A stretch of DNA of 37,134 nt. It comes from Rhodospirillaceae bacterium (GTDB taxonomy: Bacteria > Pseudomonadota > Alphaproteobacteria > Dongiales > Dongiaceae). Positions 23,795 through 31,174 of the stretch are shown here, one piece after another. The stretch's first letter is position 1. Each line of letters begins with the position of its first letter. Below the pieces are notes generated by a model. The model made no database searches, was not told the DNA's origin, and saw only the letters and a program-made list of their open reading frames with translations. The position numbers and the translations under genes are program-made. The stretch is taken from positions 1-37,134 of the forward strand of contig JAEUKV010000215.1 in assembly GCA_016794165.1 (NCBI GenBank). The letters run 5' to 3'.

Positions 23795-25857
23795 GGTTTC
23801 CGCCGCTTGCCCTTGTCCTTGTTGACGCGGTCCTTCTTCTTCGGCTTCACGCCAAAGGGCCGTTCCCTGGCAGGACCGTCCTTCTGGAAGCGCGCCGCCG
23901 GCGCCGGATCGGTGGCCGCCGTATCGCCCCGCGCGAGGTCGCGGATGGATTTCAGCGGCCAGGGCTTGTCCCCCGAGGGTTTCTCGCCGCGTGGCTTGCC
24001 GGCCCAGGGCTTGTCGCCGCGTGGTCTGTCCACCCAGGGTTTGTCGCCTCTGGGCTTCTCAGCCCGGGACTTGTCGCCATAGGGCTTCTTCCCATATGGC
24101 TTGGCACGATCCCCTTCGCCGCGCGCTTCCCGCACACGGGCGGCGGATTCGGTTTTCGGATAGGGAGCACTTCTGGGCGTCTGTTCGGTTCGGGCTACTG
24201 GCGCCGCACCGCCGGCGCGCTGGATCGCGATGTCCTGCGGCCCCGCCTTACCCAGCGCCGCCTCGAACCGTTCGGCCGCGTCGGCGACGATCTCGAAACG
24301 CGTCGTCTCCGGCTCGATCTTGATGAAGCCGATCTCGTTCTTGGTGATGTGGCCGCGCCGACAGATCAGCGGGATGAGCCATTTCGGATCGGCATTGGCG
24401 GCGCGACCGACACCCAGTTCGAACCACACCATGTCGCCGCGATTGCGCTCGCCCTTGTACTTGTCGGTGCGGGGCCCGTCTTCGCGCTCGCGGAAGGAGT
24501 CGCGGCGCTCGCGCGGCATGTCCGGGCGGCGCGTATCCATCCCCGGCCCGCTGTTGAAGAGATCTTCCGGGGCCGGCAGGCGTGCACGGTGGAAGCGGAT
24601 GAAGGCCGCCGCCACGTCCTCCGCCGAGCGTTCTGCGAGCAACGCCCGCGCCAGCACCAGGTCTTCGGGCGCGTTCGCTTCCGTGAGCAGCGGATCGGAG
24701 AGCAGGCGCTGCTGATCGCGGGCGCGGATATCCTCGGGTTTCGGCGGGTCCTGCCACAGCGCCTTGATGCTGGCATTGGCCAGCAGTTCCTCCAGCCGGC
24801 GGCGGCGGGTGAACGGCACCATGAGGACGCAGATGCCCTTGCGCCCTGCGCGGCCGGTGCGACCGCTCCGGTGCAGCAGTGTGGCCTTGTCGCGCGGCAG
24901 TTCCGCATGGATCACGAGATTGAGATCGGGCAGGTCGAGCCCGCGCGCCGCCACGTCGGTGGCGACGCAGACCCGGGCACGGCCGTCGCGCAGCGCCTGC
25001 AGCGCGTGGGTGCGCTCGCTCTGGCTAAGCTCGCCAGACAGCGCCACGGCGGCGAAGCCGCGCTCGACCAGGCTGGCATGGAGATGCCGCACCGCCTCGC
25101 GGGTATGGCAGAAGACCAGGGCCGCCTTGGCCTCATGATAGCGCAGCACATTGACGATGGCGTGATCAACGTCCGTGGGGGCGAGACGGATCGCGTGGTA
25201 CTCGATGTCACCGTGGGCCTGGTTGCGCAGCTGCGTATCGATCCGCAGGGCGTCGCGCTGATAGGTGCGGGCAAGATTGGCGATCTCGCGGGCGATGGTG
25301 GCGGAGAACAGCAACGTGCGCCGCTCGCTTGGGGTCGCATCGAGGATGAATTCGAGGTCCTCGCGGAAGCCGAGGTCGAGCATCTCGTCCGCTTCGTCCA
25401 GCACCACTGCGCGCAGGGCGGAGGCGTCGAGATGGCCGCGTTCGAGGTGATCGCGCAGGCGTCCCGGCGTCCCCACCACGATGTGACAGCCATCGGCCAG
25501 CTGGCGCTGTTCGCGTCTCGCATCCATACCGCCGACACAGGCGACCACCCGGGCCCCGGCATCGGCATAGAGCCAGGAGAGCTCGCTATGCACCTGCATG
25601 GCAAGCTCGCGTGTCGGCGCCACGATCAGGGCGAGTGGCTGTCTGGTGCGCGCGAATTGCGGCGCGTCGCCGAGCAGCGTGCGCGCCATGGCGAGGCCGA
25701 AGGCAACGGTCTTGCCGGATCCGGTCTGGGCGGAGACGAGGAGATCGCGCTCGGCCGCCTCGGCGGCGAGAACCGCCGCCTGTACCGGGGTCGGTTCGAG
25801 ATAGGCACGCGCAACGAGGGCGCGCTCCAGCGCGGGATGGGATGAAGGAAAGGGCAT
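23782..25857 (-). CDS. DEAD-box RNA helicase with DbpA-like RNA-binding domain and repeat tail
   Basis: A 691-residue ATP-dependent RNA helicase, probably acting in ribosome assembly or RNA decay. The RecA domains hold AQTGSGKT (43-50), PTRELA (81-86), TPGR (130-133), DEAD (154-157), SAT (185-187), ATDVAARGLD (299-308) and HRSGRTGRAG (329-338). A DbpA/CsdA-type RNA-binding domain follows (about 475-535: WFELGVGRAANADPKWLIPL and IGFIKIE). The basic C-terminal tail carries repeats of the type RGDKPW (about 580-640) and ends KKKDRVNKDKGKRRKPSGS. I chose ATG at 25857, since the upstream frame (to 26013) has no family features. It is longer than DbpA (about 460 residues). Confidence 0.92.
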   Translation of the reverse strand: MPFPSSHPALERALVARAYLEPTPVQAAVLAAEAAERDLLVSAQTGSGKTVAFGLAMARTLLGDAPQFARTRQPLALIVAPTRELAMQVHSELSWLYADAGARVVACVGGMDARREQRQLADGCHIVVGTPGRLRDHLERGHLDASALRAVVLDEADEMLDLGFREDLEFILDATPSERRTLLFSATIAREIANLARTYQRDALRIDTQLRNQAHGDIEYHAIRLAPTDVDHAIVNVLRYHEAKAALVFCHTREAVRHLHASLVERGFAAVALSGELSQSERTHALQALRDGRARVCVATDVAARGLDLPDLNLVIHAELPRDKATLLHRSGRTGRAGRKGICVLMVPFTRRRRLEELLANASIKALWQDPPKPEDIRARDQQRLLSDPLLTEANAPEDLVLARALLAERSAEDVAAAFIRFHRARLPAPEDLFNSGPGMDTRRPDMPRERRDSFREREDGPRTDKYKGERNRGDMVWFELGVGRAANADPKWLIPLICRRGHITKNEIGFIKIEPETTRFEIVADAAERFEAALGKAGPQDIAIQRAGGAAPVARTEQTPRSAPYPKTESAARVREARGEGDRAKPYGKKPYGDKSRAEKPRGDKPWVDRPRGDKPWAGKPRGEKPSGDKPWPLKSIRDLARGDTAATDPAPAARFQKDGPARERPFGVKPKKKDRVNKDKGKRRKPSGS
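23957..24104 (-). repeat. Coding repeats for the RGDKPW-like tail of the helicase
   Basis: Within the helicase gene the minus strand repeatedly encodes Lys-Pro-Arg/Tyr-Gly-Asp-Lys units (KPYGKKPYGDK, EKPRGDKPW, DRPRGDKPW, GKPRGEKP, SGDKPWP). Unit length is mostly eight to nine codons and the copies differ, so this is an old, degenerate protein repeat. Such a basic tail probably adds nonspecific RNA affinity. Confidence 0.7.
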
Positions 25858-25947
25858 AACGGTCCAGTCTGAAAAAGAGGACGCGGGCCGGTCTCCGCTC
25901 CGGAGAACTGGGGCCACATCGCGTCGGATTGGGCGCTTGATAGCCGA

Positions 25948-26038
25948 AATCCCGGCAAAGTGCGACTCCCATTCCCTGCGGTCATGGGGGATAAAGCCCT
26001 TTTTCCCGTTCAATCCGGGCCGAATCCGGGCAAAGTGC
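25948..26038 (+). repeat. 16-bp direct repeats in the divergent promoter region of the helicase and flavoprotein genes
   Basis: AATCCCGGCAAAGTGC (25948-25963) and AATCCGGGCAAAGTGC (26023-26038) differ at one base and start 75 bases apart, about seven turns of the helix. A further AATCCGGGC copy sits directly ahead of the second one (26012-26020). They lie between the helicase start (25857) and the flavoprotein start (26068), where an operator would be expected. Confidence 0.5.
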
Positions 26039-26067
26039 CGCAGCCATCAGCCAGTGAGGTCGTCCCG

Positions 26068-28104
26068 ATGTCCCGCGAGCCGCGTTTCGATCCCCTGTTC
26101 CAGCCCCTGAAAATCGGACCGGTCACGGCTCCCAACCGCTTCTACCAAGTACCGCATTGTTCCGGCATGGGTTTCGCCATGCCGGAGACCCTGGCCGCCA
26201 TGCGCGCGATGAAGGCGGCAGGCGGCTGGGGCGTGGTTGCCACCGAGTATTGCTCGATCGACCCCAGCGCCGACGATCTCCCCTCGCCCTATGCCACGAT
26301 CTGGGACCAGGGCGATGTCCGCAACATGGCCAAGATGACCGCGGGGGTGCACGCCCATGGATCGCTGGCCGCCATCGAACTCTGGCATGGCGGGTTCCGC
26401 TCCTCTAACCTCCTCAGCCGTGCCACACCGATGGGTCCGGTCAGCCAGATGGCCGGCAAGGCCCCGGTGCAGTCGCGCCGCATGGATCTGGCCGACATCC
26501 GCGACTATCGCCGCGCCCACCGGGCGGCGGCGCTGCGGGCGCGCGAGGCGGATTTCGACATCGTCTATGTCTATGCCGCCCACGGCTATCTCATTGCGCA
26601 ATTCCTCAACCGCCAGATCAACCAGCGCGACGACGGCTATGGCGGCAGCCTGGAAGACCGCGCCCGCATCCTCCGGGAATTGCTGGAGGAAACCAAGGAG
26701 GCGGTGGGCGACCGCTGCGCCGTCGCGATCCGCATCGAGATCGACGACGAAGTGACGCCGGGCAGTGATCCCCTCGGCGAGAAGCGCGCCCTTTTCGAGA
26801 TGATCCGCGAGCTTCCGGACCTCTTCGATGTCACCATCACGGATTACGGCCAGGAAATGGGTGTCTCGCGCTTCCACAAGCAGGGCTCGCTGGAGCCGTT
26901 CCTGACGGATGTGCGCAAGCTTGTCGGCAAGCCGGTGGTGAGTGTCGGCCGCTACACCGCCCCCGAGGCGATGCTGAGCGCCGTCAAGAATGGAATTGTC
27001 GACATGATCGGCGCGGCGCGACCCTCCATCGCCGATCCGTTCCTGCCCAACAAGATTCGCGATGGGCGCCTCGACGACATCCGCGAATGTATCGGCTGCA
27101 ACATCTGCTATGCCAGCGACATCCAGGGGGTGCCGCTGCGCTGTACCCAGAACCCCACGATGGGCGAAGAATGGCGCCGCGACTGGCACCCGGAGATCGT
27201 CGCCTCCGCGGCGAAACCGGAGAAAGTCCTGGTGGTCGGCGCCGGGCCGGCTGGCCTGGAGGCAGCCCTTACCCTTGGCCGTCAGGGCCATGAGGTCATT
27301 CTCACCGAAGCCAGCCGCGATCTCGGCGGTCGCGTGCTGATGGAATCGAAACTGCCCGGATTGCAGGAATGGATCCGGGTGCGCGACTACCGCGCCCATC
27401 AACTCTCGAAACTCGACAACGTCGCCATCTATCGCGAGAGCCGCATGAATTCTGTCGATGTGCACGAGATCGGTGCCGCCCATGTGCTGGTGGCGACCGG
27501 CAGCCGGTGGCGGAAATCCGGCCTCGGGCGCTATCATCTGAGCTCCGTTGCCAGCTTCGACGATCCGCGCACGCTCGGCCCCGAGGAGATCATGGCCGGG
27601 AAGCGCCCTGAAGCGGGACCGGTGATCGTGTTCGACGACGAAGGTTATCTGATGGCGAGCGCCCTTGCGGAACTGCTGGCGAAGGAAGGACGGGACGTCA
27701 CCTATGTCGCCACCGCCGGCCTCGTCTCCGCCTGGTCTTTCTACACCAACGAGCAGCACCTCGCCCAGGCGCGACTGATCGAGAGCGGGGTCCGGATCCT
27801 GGTCAGCCACGCCGTCACCGGACTGGTCGCGGGCGGTGCCGAGCTTGCCTGCGTCTTCACCGGGCGCAAGCAGGAACTGCCCTGCGCGGGTCTCGTACCG
27901 GTGACCTCGCGCGAGCCCAACGATGCCCTGTGGCGCGAGCTCGGCGGCGAGACCGGCGCTTTCTCATCGCTGCAACGCATCGGCGATTGCAAGGCGCCGG
28001 CCTTCATCGCCACCGCAATTCATGACGGCCACCGTGCAGCGCGCGAACTCGGCGTGCCGGCGCCGTTCAAGCGCGACCGTGCCCATGTCGACACCGTCCT
28101 ATGA
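26068..28104 (+). CDS. Trimethylamine/dimethylamine dehydrogenase-like iron-sulfur flavoprotein
   Basis: A 678-residue homologue of trimethylamine dehydrogenase (TMADH). The N-terminal old-yellow-enzyme barrel keeps the cysteine that bonds FMN covalently (C31 in VPHC), Y61 in TEYCSI, and Y169/H172 of the catalytic triad in VYVYAAHGYL. The [4Fe-4S] ligands are C341, C344, C347 and C359. The C-terminal part has the ADP/FAD-type Rossmann fold VLVVGAGPAGLEAALTL (about 388-404). From memory of TMADH, the bowl residues Trp264 and Trp355 are Tyr (260) and Asp (351) here, and the catalytic Asp267 is Glu (263), so the substrate is probably not trimethylamine. The ATG at 26068 has GAGG eight bases ahead. 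The gene overlaps the next start by four bases. Confidence 0.88.
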   Translation: MSREPRFDPLFQPLKIGPVTAPNRFYQVPHCSGMGFAMPETLAAMRAMKAAGGWGVVATEYCSIDPSADDLPSPYATIWDQGDVRNMAKMTAGVHAHGSLAAIELWHGGFRSSNLLSRATPMGPVSQMAGKAPVQSRRMDLADIRDYRRAHRAAALRAREADFDIVYVYAAHGYLIAQFLNRQINQRDDGYGGSLEDRARILRELLEETKEAVGDRCAVAIRIEIDDEVTPGSDPLGEKRALFEMIRELPDLFDVTITDYGQEMGVSRFHKQGSLEPFLTDVRKLVGKPVVSVGRYTAPEAMLSAVKNGIVDMIGAARPSIADPFLPNKIRDGRLDDIRECIGCNICYASDIQGVPLRCTQNPTMGEEWRRDWHPEIVASAAKPEKVLVVGAGPAGLEAALTLGRQGHEVILTEASRDLGGRVLMESKLPGLQEWIRVRDYRAHQLSKLDNVAIYRESRMNSVDVHEIGAAHVLVATGSRWRKSGLGRYHLSSVASFDDPRTLGPEEIMAGKRPEAGPVIVFDDEGYLMASALAELLAKEGRDVTYVATAGLVSAWSFYTNEQHLAQARLIESGVRILVSHAVTGLVAGGAELACVFTGRKQELPCAGLVPVTSREPNDALWRELGGETGAFSSLQRIGDCKAPAFIATAIHDGHRAARELGVPAPFKRDRAHVDTVL

Positions 28105-28553
28105 GCGAGATCTTCGTCGACGCCGATGCCTGCCCGGTCAAGGCCGAAATCATCCGCGTGGCCGAAAGGCACGGCATCGTCGCTCATATCGTCAGCAATA
28201 GCGGATTCCGCACCAATGCCAACCCGCTCATCCGCAACGTGCTGGTGAGCGACAAGTTCGATGCCGCCGATGACTGGATCGTCGCGCGGGCAGGCCCCGG
28301 CGACATCGTCATCACCGCCGATATCCAGTTGGCCGACCGTTGCCTCAAGGCCGGCGCCGAGGTGATCGGCAACACCGGCAAGCCGTTTACCGAGAACAGC
28401 ATCGGCACGGCGCTCGCCATGCGCGAGCTTTCCAGCCAGCTCCGCGACATGGGCGAAATCAGGGGCGGTGGGCCCATTTTTTCGCAGGCCGACCGGTCAC
28501 GTTTCCTGAATGCGCTGGAGGCGGCGGTGCAGCGAGCCAAGCGGCGTAACTAG
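28101..28553 (+). CDS. YaiI/YqxD family (DUF188, UPF0178) protein
   Basis: A 150-residue protein that starts IFVDADACPVKAEIIRVAERHG and contains GDIVITADIQLADRCLKAGAEVIGNTGKPFTENSIG, the two conserved blocks of the UPF0178 family. The acidic pattern (DADACP, TADIQLAD) resembles PIN/NYN nuclease folds, but no activity is established that I know of. Its ATG overlaps the stop of the flavoprotein gene (ATGA), so the two are translationally coupled. Its own stop overlaps the stop of the convergent nitrile hydratase activator gene (CTAG at 28550-28553). Confidence 0.9.
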   Translation: MSEIFVDADACPVKAEIIRVAERHGIVAHIVSNSGFRTNANPLIRNVLVSDKFDAADDWIVARAGPGDIVITADIQLADRCLKAGAEVIGNTGKPFTENSIGTALAMRELSSQLRDMGEIRGGGPIFSQADRSRFLNALEAAVQRAKRRN

Positions 28554-28894
28554 CGCTTCAACTCCACCGGCTGGCCGTGCGGCGTGTGTTCATAGGCCTC
28601 GACCCAGGCTGCCTTGCGCATGGCAAGCGCAGTCGCGTCGGTCAGCGCCTGTTCCTGTGCCAGCCTCTCGAGGGCATCCAGCGCCGATTGATAATAGGTT
28701 GCGGTCGTATCTGGGGCGCCCGCCTGACTGGCCCGGCGAATCTCGGCGCCCAGTGCCGCCGACCATTGCGCCGCGGAGAATCGCCCCTCGGCCACCAAGG
28801 CCGCGGCGAGCGCGATCACCTGGGCCTGCCAGGGCTCCGCGAAGGCCGGCTCGCCGTCGCGCGCTTTCAGCGGCGAAAGATCATCAGCGCTCAA
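28550..28894 (-). CDS. Nitrile hydratase accessory (activator, P14K-type) protein
   Basis: A 114-residue protein of the nitrile hydratase accessory family: DGEPAFAEPWQAQVIALAAALVAEGRFSAAQW near the start, then YYQSALDALERL and a C-terminal WVEAYEHTPHGQPVEL. In cobalt-type enzymes such proteins help deliver the metal and mature the alpha subunit (self-subunit swapping). No ATG is available in frame. The best start is TTG at 28894, which overlaps the beta-subunit stop by 11 bases and gives a normal length. The open frame extends to 29293, but that part is a shadow of the beta subunit. The order alpha-beta-activator matches other proteobacterial clusters. Confidence 0.85.
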   Translation of the reverse strand: MSADDLSPLKARDGEPAFAEPWQAQVIALAAALVAEGRFSAAQWSAALGAEIRRASQAGAPDTTATYYQSALDALERLAQEQALTDATALAMRKAAWVEAYEHTPHGQPVELKR

Positions 28895-29537
28895 GATAGC
28901 GCTCCCACAGATCGACGAAGATGCGGTCGCGGCGGCCGGCGGCTTCCGGCCACAGATCCGCCGCCTGAAAGGCGATCGTATAGAGCGGCTCAGCCACCTC
29001 CCGGCCCAGCGCGTTCTCATCCGGCACGATATGCGCCCCGCGACAGGCATGGACAATGCCGGGTTTTTCCATCGCATACCCGGGGAGGCGCGTATGGGCG
29101 ATGCCGCCGAGGCGGATCGTGCGGACCTTGTCGCCAATCGCGAAGGCCGGCGCCGTGTCGGCGGGCAGGCGGAAGTCCTTGGCGAAGCGGGCCGCCGCCG
29201 GTACATCGGCGGCACGTTGCGGCGGTGGCACGTCAGGCGCCCCGCGCTCGGCCTTGCCGCGGGCGATTTCTGCGACGCTGGCCCAGCCGTCATCCACCAT
29301 CATCGCCGCATAGACCTGCATCCACTGATCGAAATAGGGCCGGGTCAGGTAATCCTCGGCCGAGATCAGTTCGCGGACATGGCGCCACCAATCGAGGGTC
29401 CACCCCGGAGCACCGGTCATCGCCTCGTTGATGCCCCACATGCGCGCCTCCCAATCGGCATGAAACGGCGCTTCATCGGCATCCATCACCACGGCACCCA
29501 GACCGGTGCGGCCACCCATATCGTGAATACGGCTCAT
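28884..29537 (-). CDS. nthB: Nitrile hydratase beta subunit
   Basis: A 217-residue beta subunit that with the alpha subunit converts nitriles to amides. It begins SRIHDMGGRTGLGAVV, like the family's GxHDxGG start. The helical N-terminal half contains FHADWEARMWGI and YFDQWMQVYAAMM, and the C-terminal SH3-like barrel contains GDKVRTIRLGGIAHTRLPGYAMEKPGIV (in parts, about 135-165). The conserved Arg residues that contact the metal claw in known structures should lie here but I did not assign them. It starts three bases after the alpha stop. Length matches the family (about 210-230). Confidence 0.93.
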   Translation of the reverse strand: MSRIHDMGGRTGLGAVVMDADEAPFHADWEARMWGINEAMTGAPGWTLDWWRHVRELISAEDYLTRPYFDQWMQVYAAMMVDDGWASVAEIARGKAERGAPDVPPPQRAADVPAAARFAKDFRLPADTAPAFAIGDKVRTIRLGGIAHTRLPGYAMEKPGIVHACRGAHIVPDENALGREVAEPLYTIAFQAADLWPEAAGRRDRIFVDLWERYLER

Positions 29538-29540
29538 CGC

Positions 29541-30176
29541 TCAGGCCCTCGCCTTCAGCAGGTCCGTGCCGATCATGCTGTTGCGCGTGACGAGTGCCGC
29601 CAGGGCTGCCGCATCAAGGCCATCAGTGCCCTCCGGCCGTTGCGGCACCACCAGATAACGCAGCTCCGACGTGCTGTCCCAGACGCGGATCTCGACCTCC
29701 TCGCCAAGCGCGACTCCGAATTCCTTCAAGACTGCGCGTGGCTCGCGCACCACGCGGGCGCGATATTCCGCCGCCTTGTACCAGCCCGGTGACATGCCGA
29801 GGAGCGAGAAGGGATAACAGGAGCATAGCGTGCAGACGACCACGTTGTGGACAGTGTCGGTGTTCTCCACCGCGATCAGATGCCCGGTCGCGTGGCCCTG
29901 ATAGTCGAATTCGCGAATGGCGGCGGTGCCGTCGGCCAGTAGTTTGGCCTTGAAGGCGGGATCGGTCCAGGCCCGCGCCACCACATGGGCACCGCGCTTG
30001 GGCCCGATTTCCTCGGCATAGAGATCGATCCAGGCATCGATCGCGGCCGGATCGACCAGCCCCTGCTCCACCAGCAGGCTTTCCAGCGCCTTCACGCGGA
30101 GCGCCGGGTCGCTCGGCAGGTCACTGTGCAGATGGGCGTGGATATCGATGATCTTCTGGGGATCGTAGCTGGTCAT
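29541..30176 (-). CDS. nthA: Nitrile hydratase alpha subunit, cobalt type
   Basis: A 211-residue alpha subunit. The metal-binding claw is VCTLCSCY with C115, C118 and C120; Thr in the second position of CTLCSC is the mark of cobalt enzymes, whereas iron enzymes have Ser. In the family two of these cysteines are oxidised to sulfinic and sulfenic acids. The next block, PGWYKAAEYRARVVREPRAVL, is strongly conserved. A thiocyanate hydrolase gamma subunit is similar, but the separate alpha/beta pair plus activator favours nitrile hydratase. ATG at 30176 has AAGAAG upstream. It is 63 bases after the dehydrogenase gene on the same strand, so probably in one operon. Confidence 0.94.
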   Translation of the reverse strand: MTSYDPQKIIDIHAHLHSDLPSDPALRVKALESLLVEQGLVDPAAIDAWIDLYAEEIGPKRGAHVVARAWTDPAFKAKLLADGTAAIREFDYQGHATGHLIAVENTDTVHNVVVCTLCSCYPFSLLGMSPGWYKAAEYRARVVREPRAVLKEFGVALGEEVEIRVWDSTSELRYLVVPQRPEGTDGLDAAALAALVTRNSMIGTDLLKARA

Positions 30177-30239
30177 GATGCGGGCTTCTTGTGCTGGCGG
30201 TCATCCTCGCCGCATCTCACCCGAGATCGGTGACATGGG

Positions 30240-31172
30240 TCAAGGGCGCTCGACATGTCCGCGCAGCTTGAGCAGGTCGATCAGGAAACGGTCGCGTTCC
30301 GCCTCCAGCTCGGCGATCGAGCGGCCCGCGGCTTCACTCTCAATTCCAGCCACCAGTTTGGCCTTGATCTCGTCAGTGAGCTGTACCCGTCCCAGACTCA
30401 ACCAGCGCTTTTCCTGGCTGGGGCCCAGATGGTCGAGATAATGGCGGATCCCCCCCGCACCGCCACCCAGATGGTAGGTGAGATGCGTTCCCTGCACCGC
30501 CCAGCGCATGGCCGGCCCGTGGATCAGGGCCTCGTCGATATCGCCGACCTCGGCCACCCCTTCCGCCACGAGGTGCACCGCCTCCTGCCACAGGGCGGCA
30601 CCGAGACGGTTGGCAATGTGCCCCGGCATCTCGCGCTTGAGGCGGATGGTCACCTTGCCGATGGCGCGGAAGAAATGCTCGGCCCTGTTCAGGATACCCG
30701 TATCGGTGCCGAACAGTTCTACCAGCGGCATCAGATGCGGTGGATTGAAGGGATGGGCGATGATGATGCGCGCCTTGTTGAAGCAGTCAACCGTCATGTC
30801 GCTGAGCAGTAGCGAGGAGGTGTTGCTGCCGATGATTGCCCCGGGACCAGCTGCGGCGTCGATCTCGGCCAGCAGGTCAATCTTGAGACCCAGCCTCTCC
30901 GGCGCGCATTCCAGCACCAGATCGGCATCCATCACGGCGACCTCAAGCGTGTCCACGATCGCCACCTGGCCACCGGCATCCGCCCGCAATTCCGCCAGCT
31001 GGCGCCTGAGTTTCTGCACCACGTCCTGGAGCTCATCACGCCGCTGGGGCGAGGGATCGTAGGCGGTGACCCGCAGGCCCCGGCTGGCACAGAGCGCCAT
31101 CCAACTGGCGCCGATCAGGCCGCAGCCGATGACGGAAATACGGTCGATACCGCGGAATTTCTGCTCTGGCAC
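30240..31172 (-). CDS. 3-hydroxyacyl-CoA dehydrogenase family protein, carnitine/L-gulonate dehydrogenase-like
   Basis: A 310-residue NAD-dependent dehydrogenase. The N-terminal Rossmann fold has ISVIGCGLIGASW (12-24). APERLGLKIDLLAEID, SNTSSLLLSD and the catalytic His in AHPFNPPHLMPLVELFG follow, and the C-terminal helical domain has HGPAMRWAVQGTHLTYHLGGGAGGIRHYL in two parts. The RWA/GGxxGxRHxL features and the short single C-terminal domain are closest to carnitine 3-dehydrogenase and lambda-crystallin/L-gulonate dehydrogenase, rather than to beta-oxidation FadB-type enzymes. The start is GTG at 31172, two bases after the binding-protein stop. The substrate is probably a free 3-hydroxy acid, not certain. 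Confidence 0.85.
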   Translation of the reverse strand: MPEQKFRGIDRISVIGCGLIGASWMALCASRGLRVTAYDPSPQRRDELQDVVQKLRRQLAELRADAGGQVAIVDTLEVAVMDADLVLECAPERLGLKIDLLAEIDAAAGPGAIIGSNTSSLLLSDMTVDCFNKARIIIAHPFNPPHLMPLVELFGTDTGILNRAEHFFRAIGKVTIRLKREMPGHIANRLGAALWQEAVHLVAEGVAEVGDIDEALIHGPAMRWAVQGTHLTYHLGGGAGGIRHYLDHLGPSQEKRWLSLGRVQLTDEIKAKLVAGIESEAAGRSIAELEAERDRFLIDLLKLRGHVERP

Positions 31173-31174
31173 GG

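Noticed and set aside
26047-27810. A 587-codon minus-strand open frame
   Set aside because: Antisense to the TMADH-like gene; composition of a shadow frame and no known motif.
28895-29293. An extended nitrile hydratase activator reading frame
   Set aside because: The extra residues are a Ser/Arg-rich shadow of the beta subunit; family similarity begins only near the TTG at 28894.
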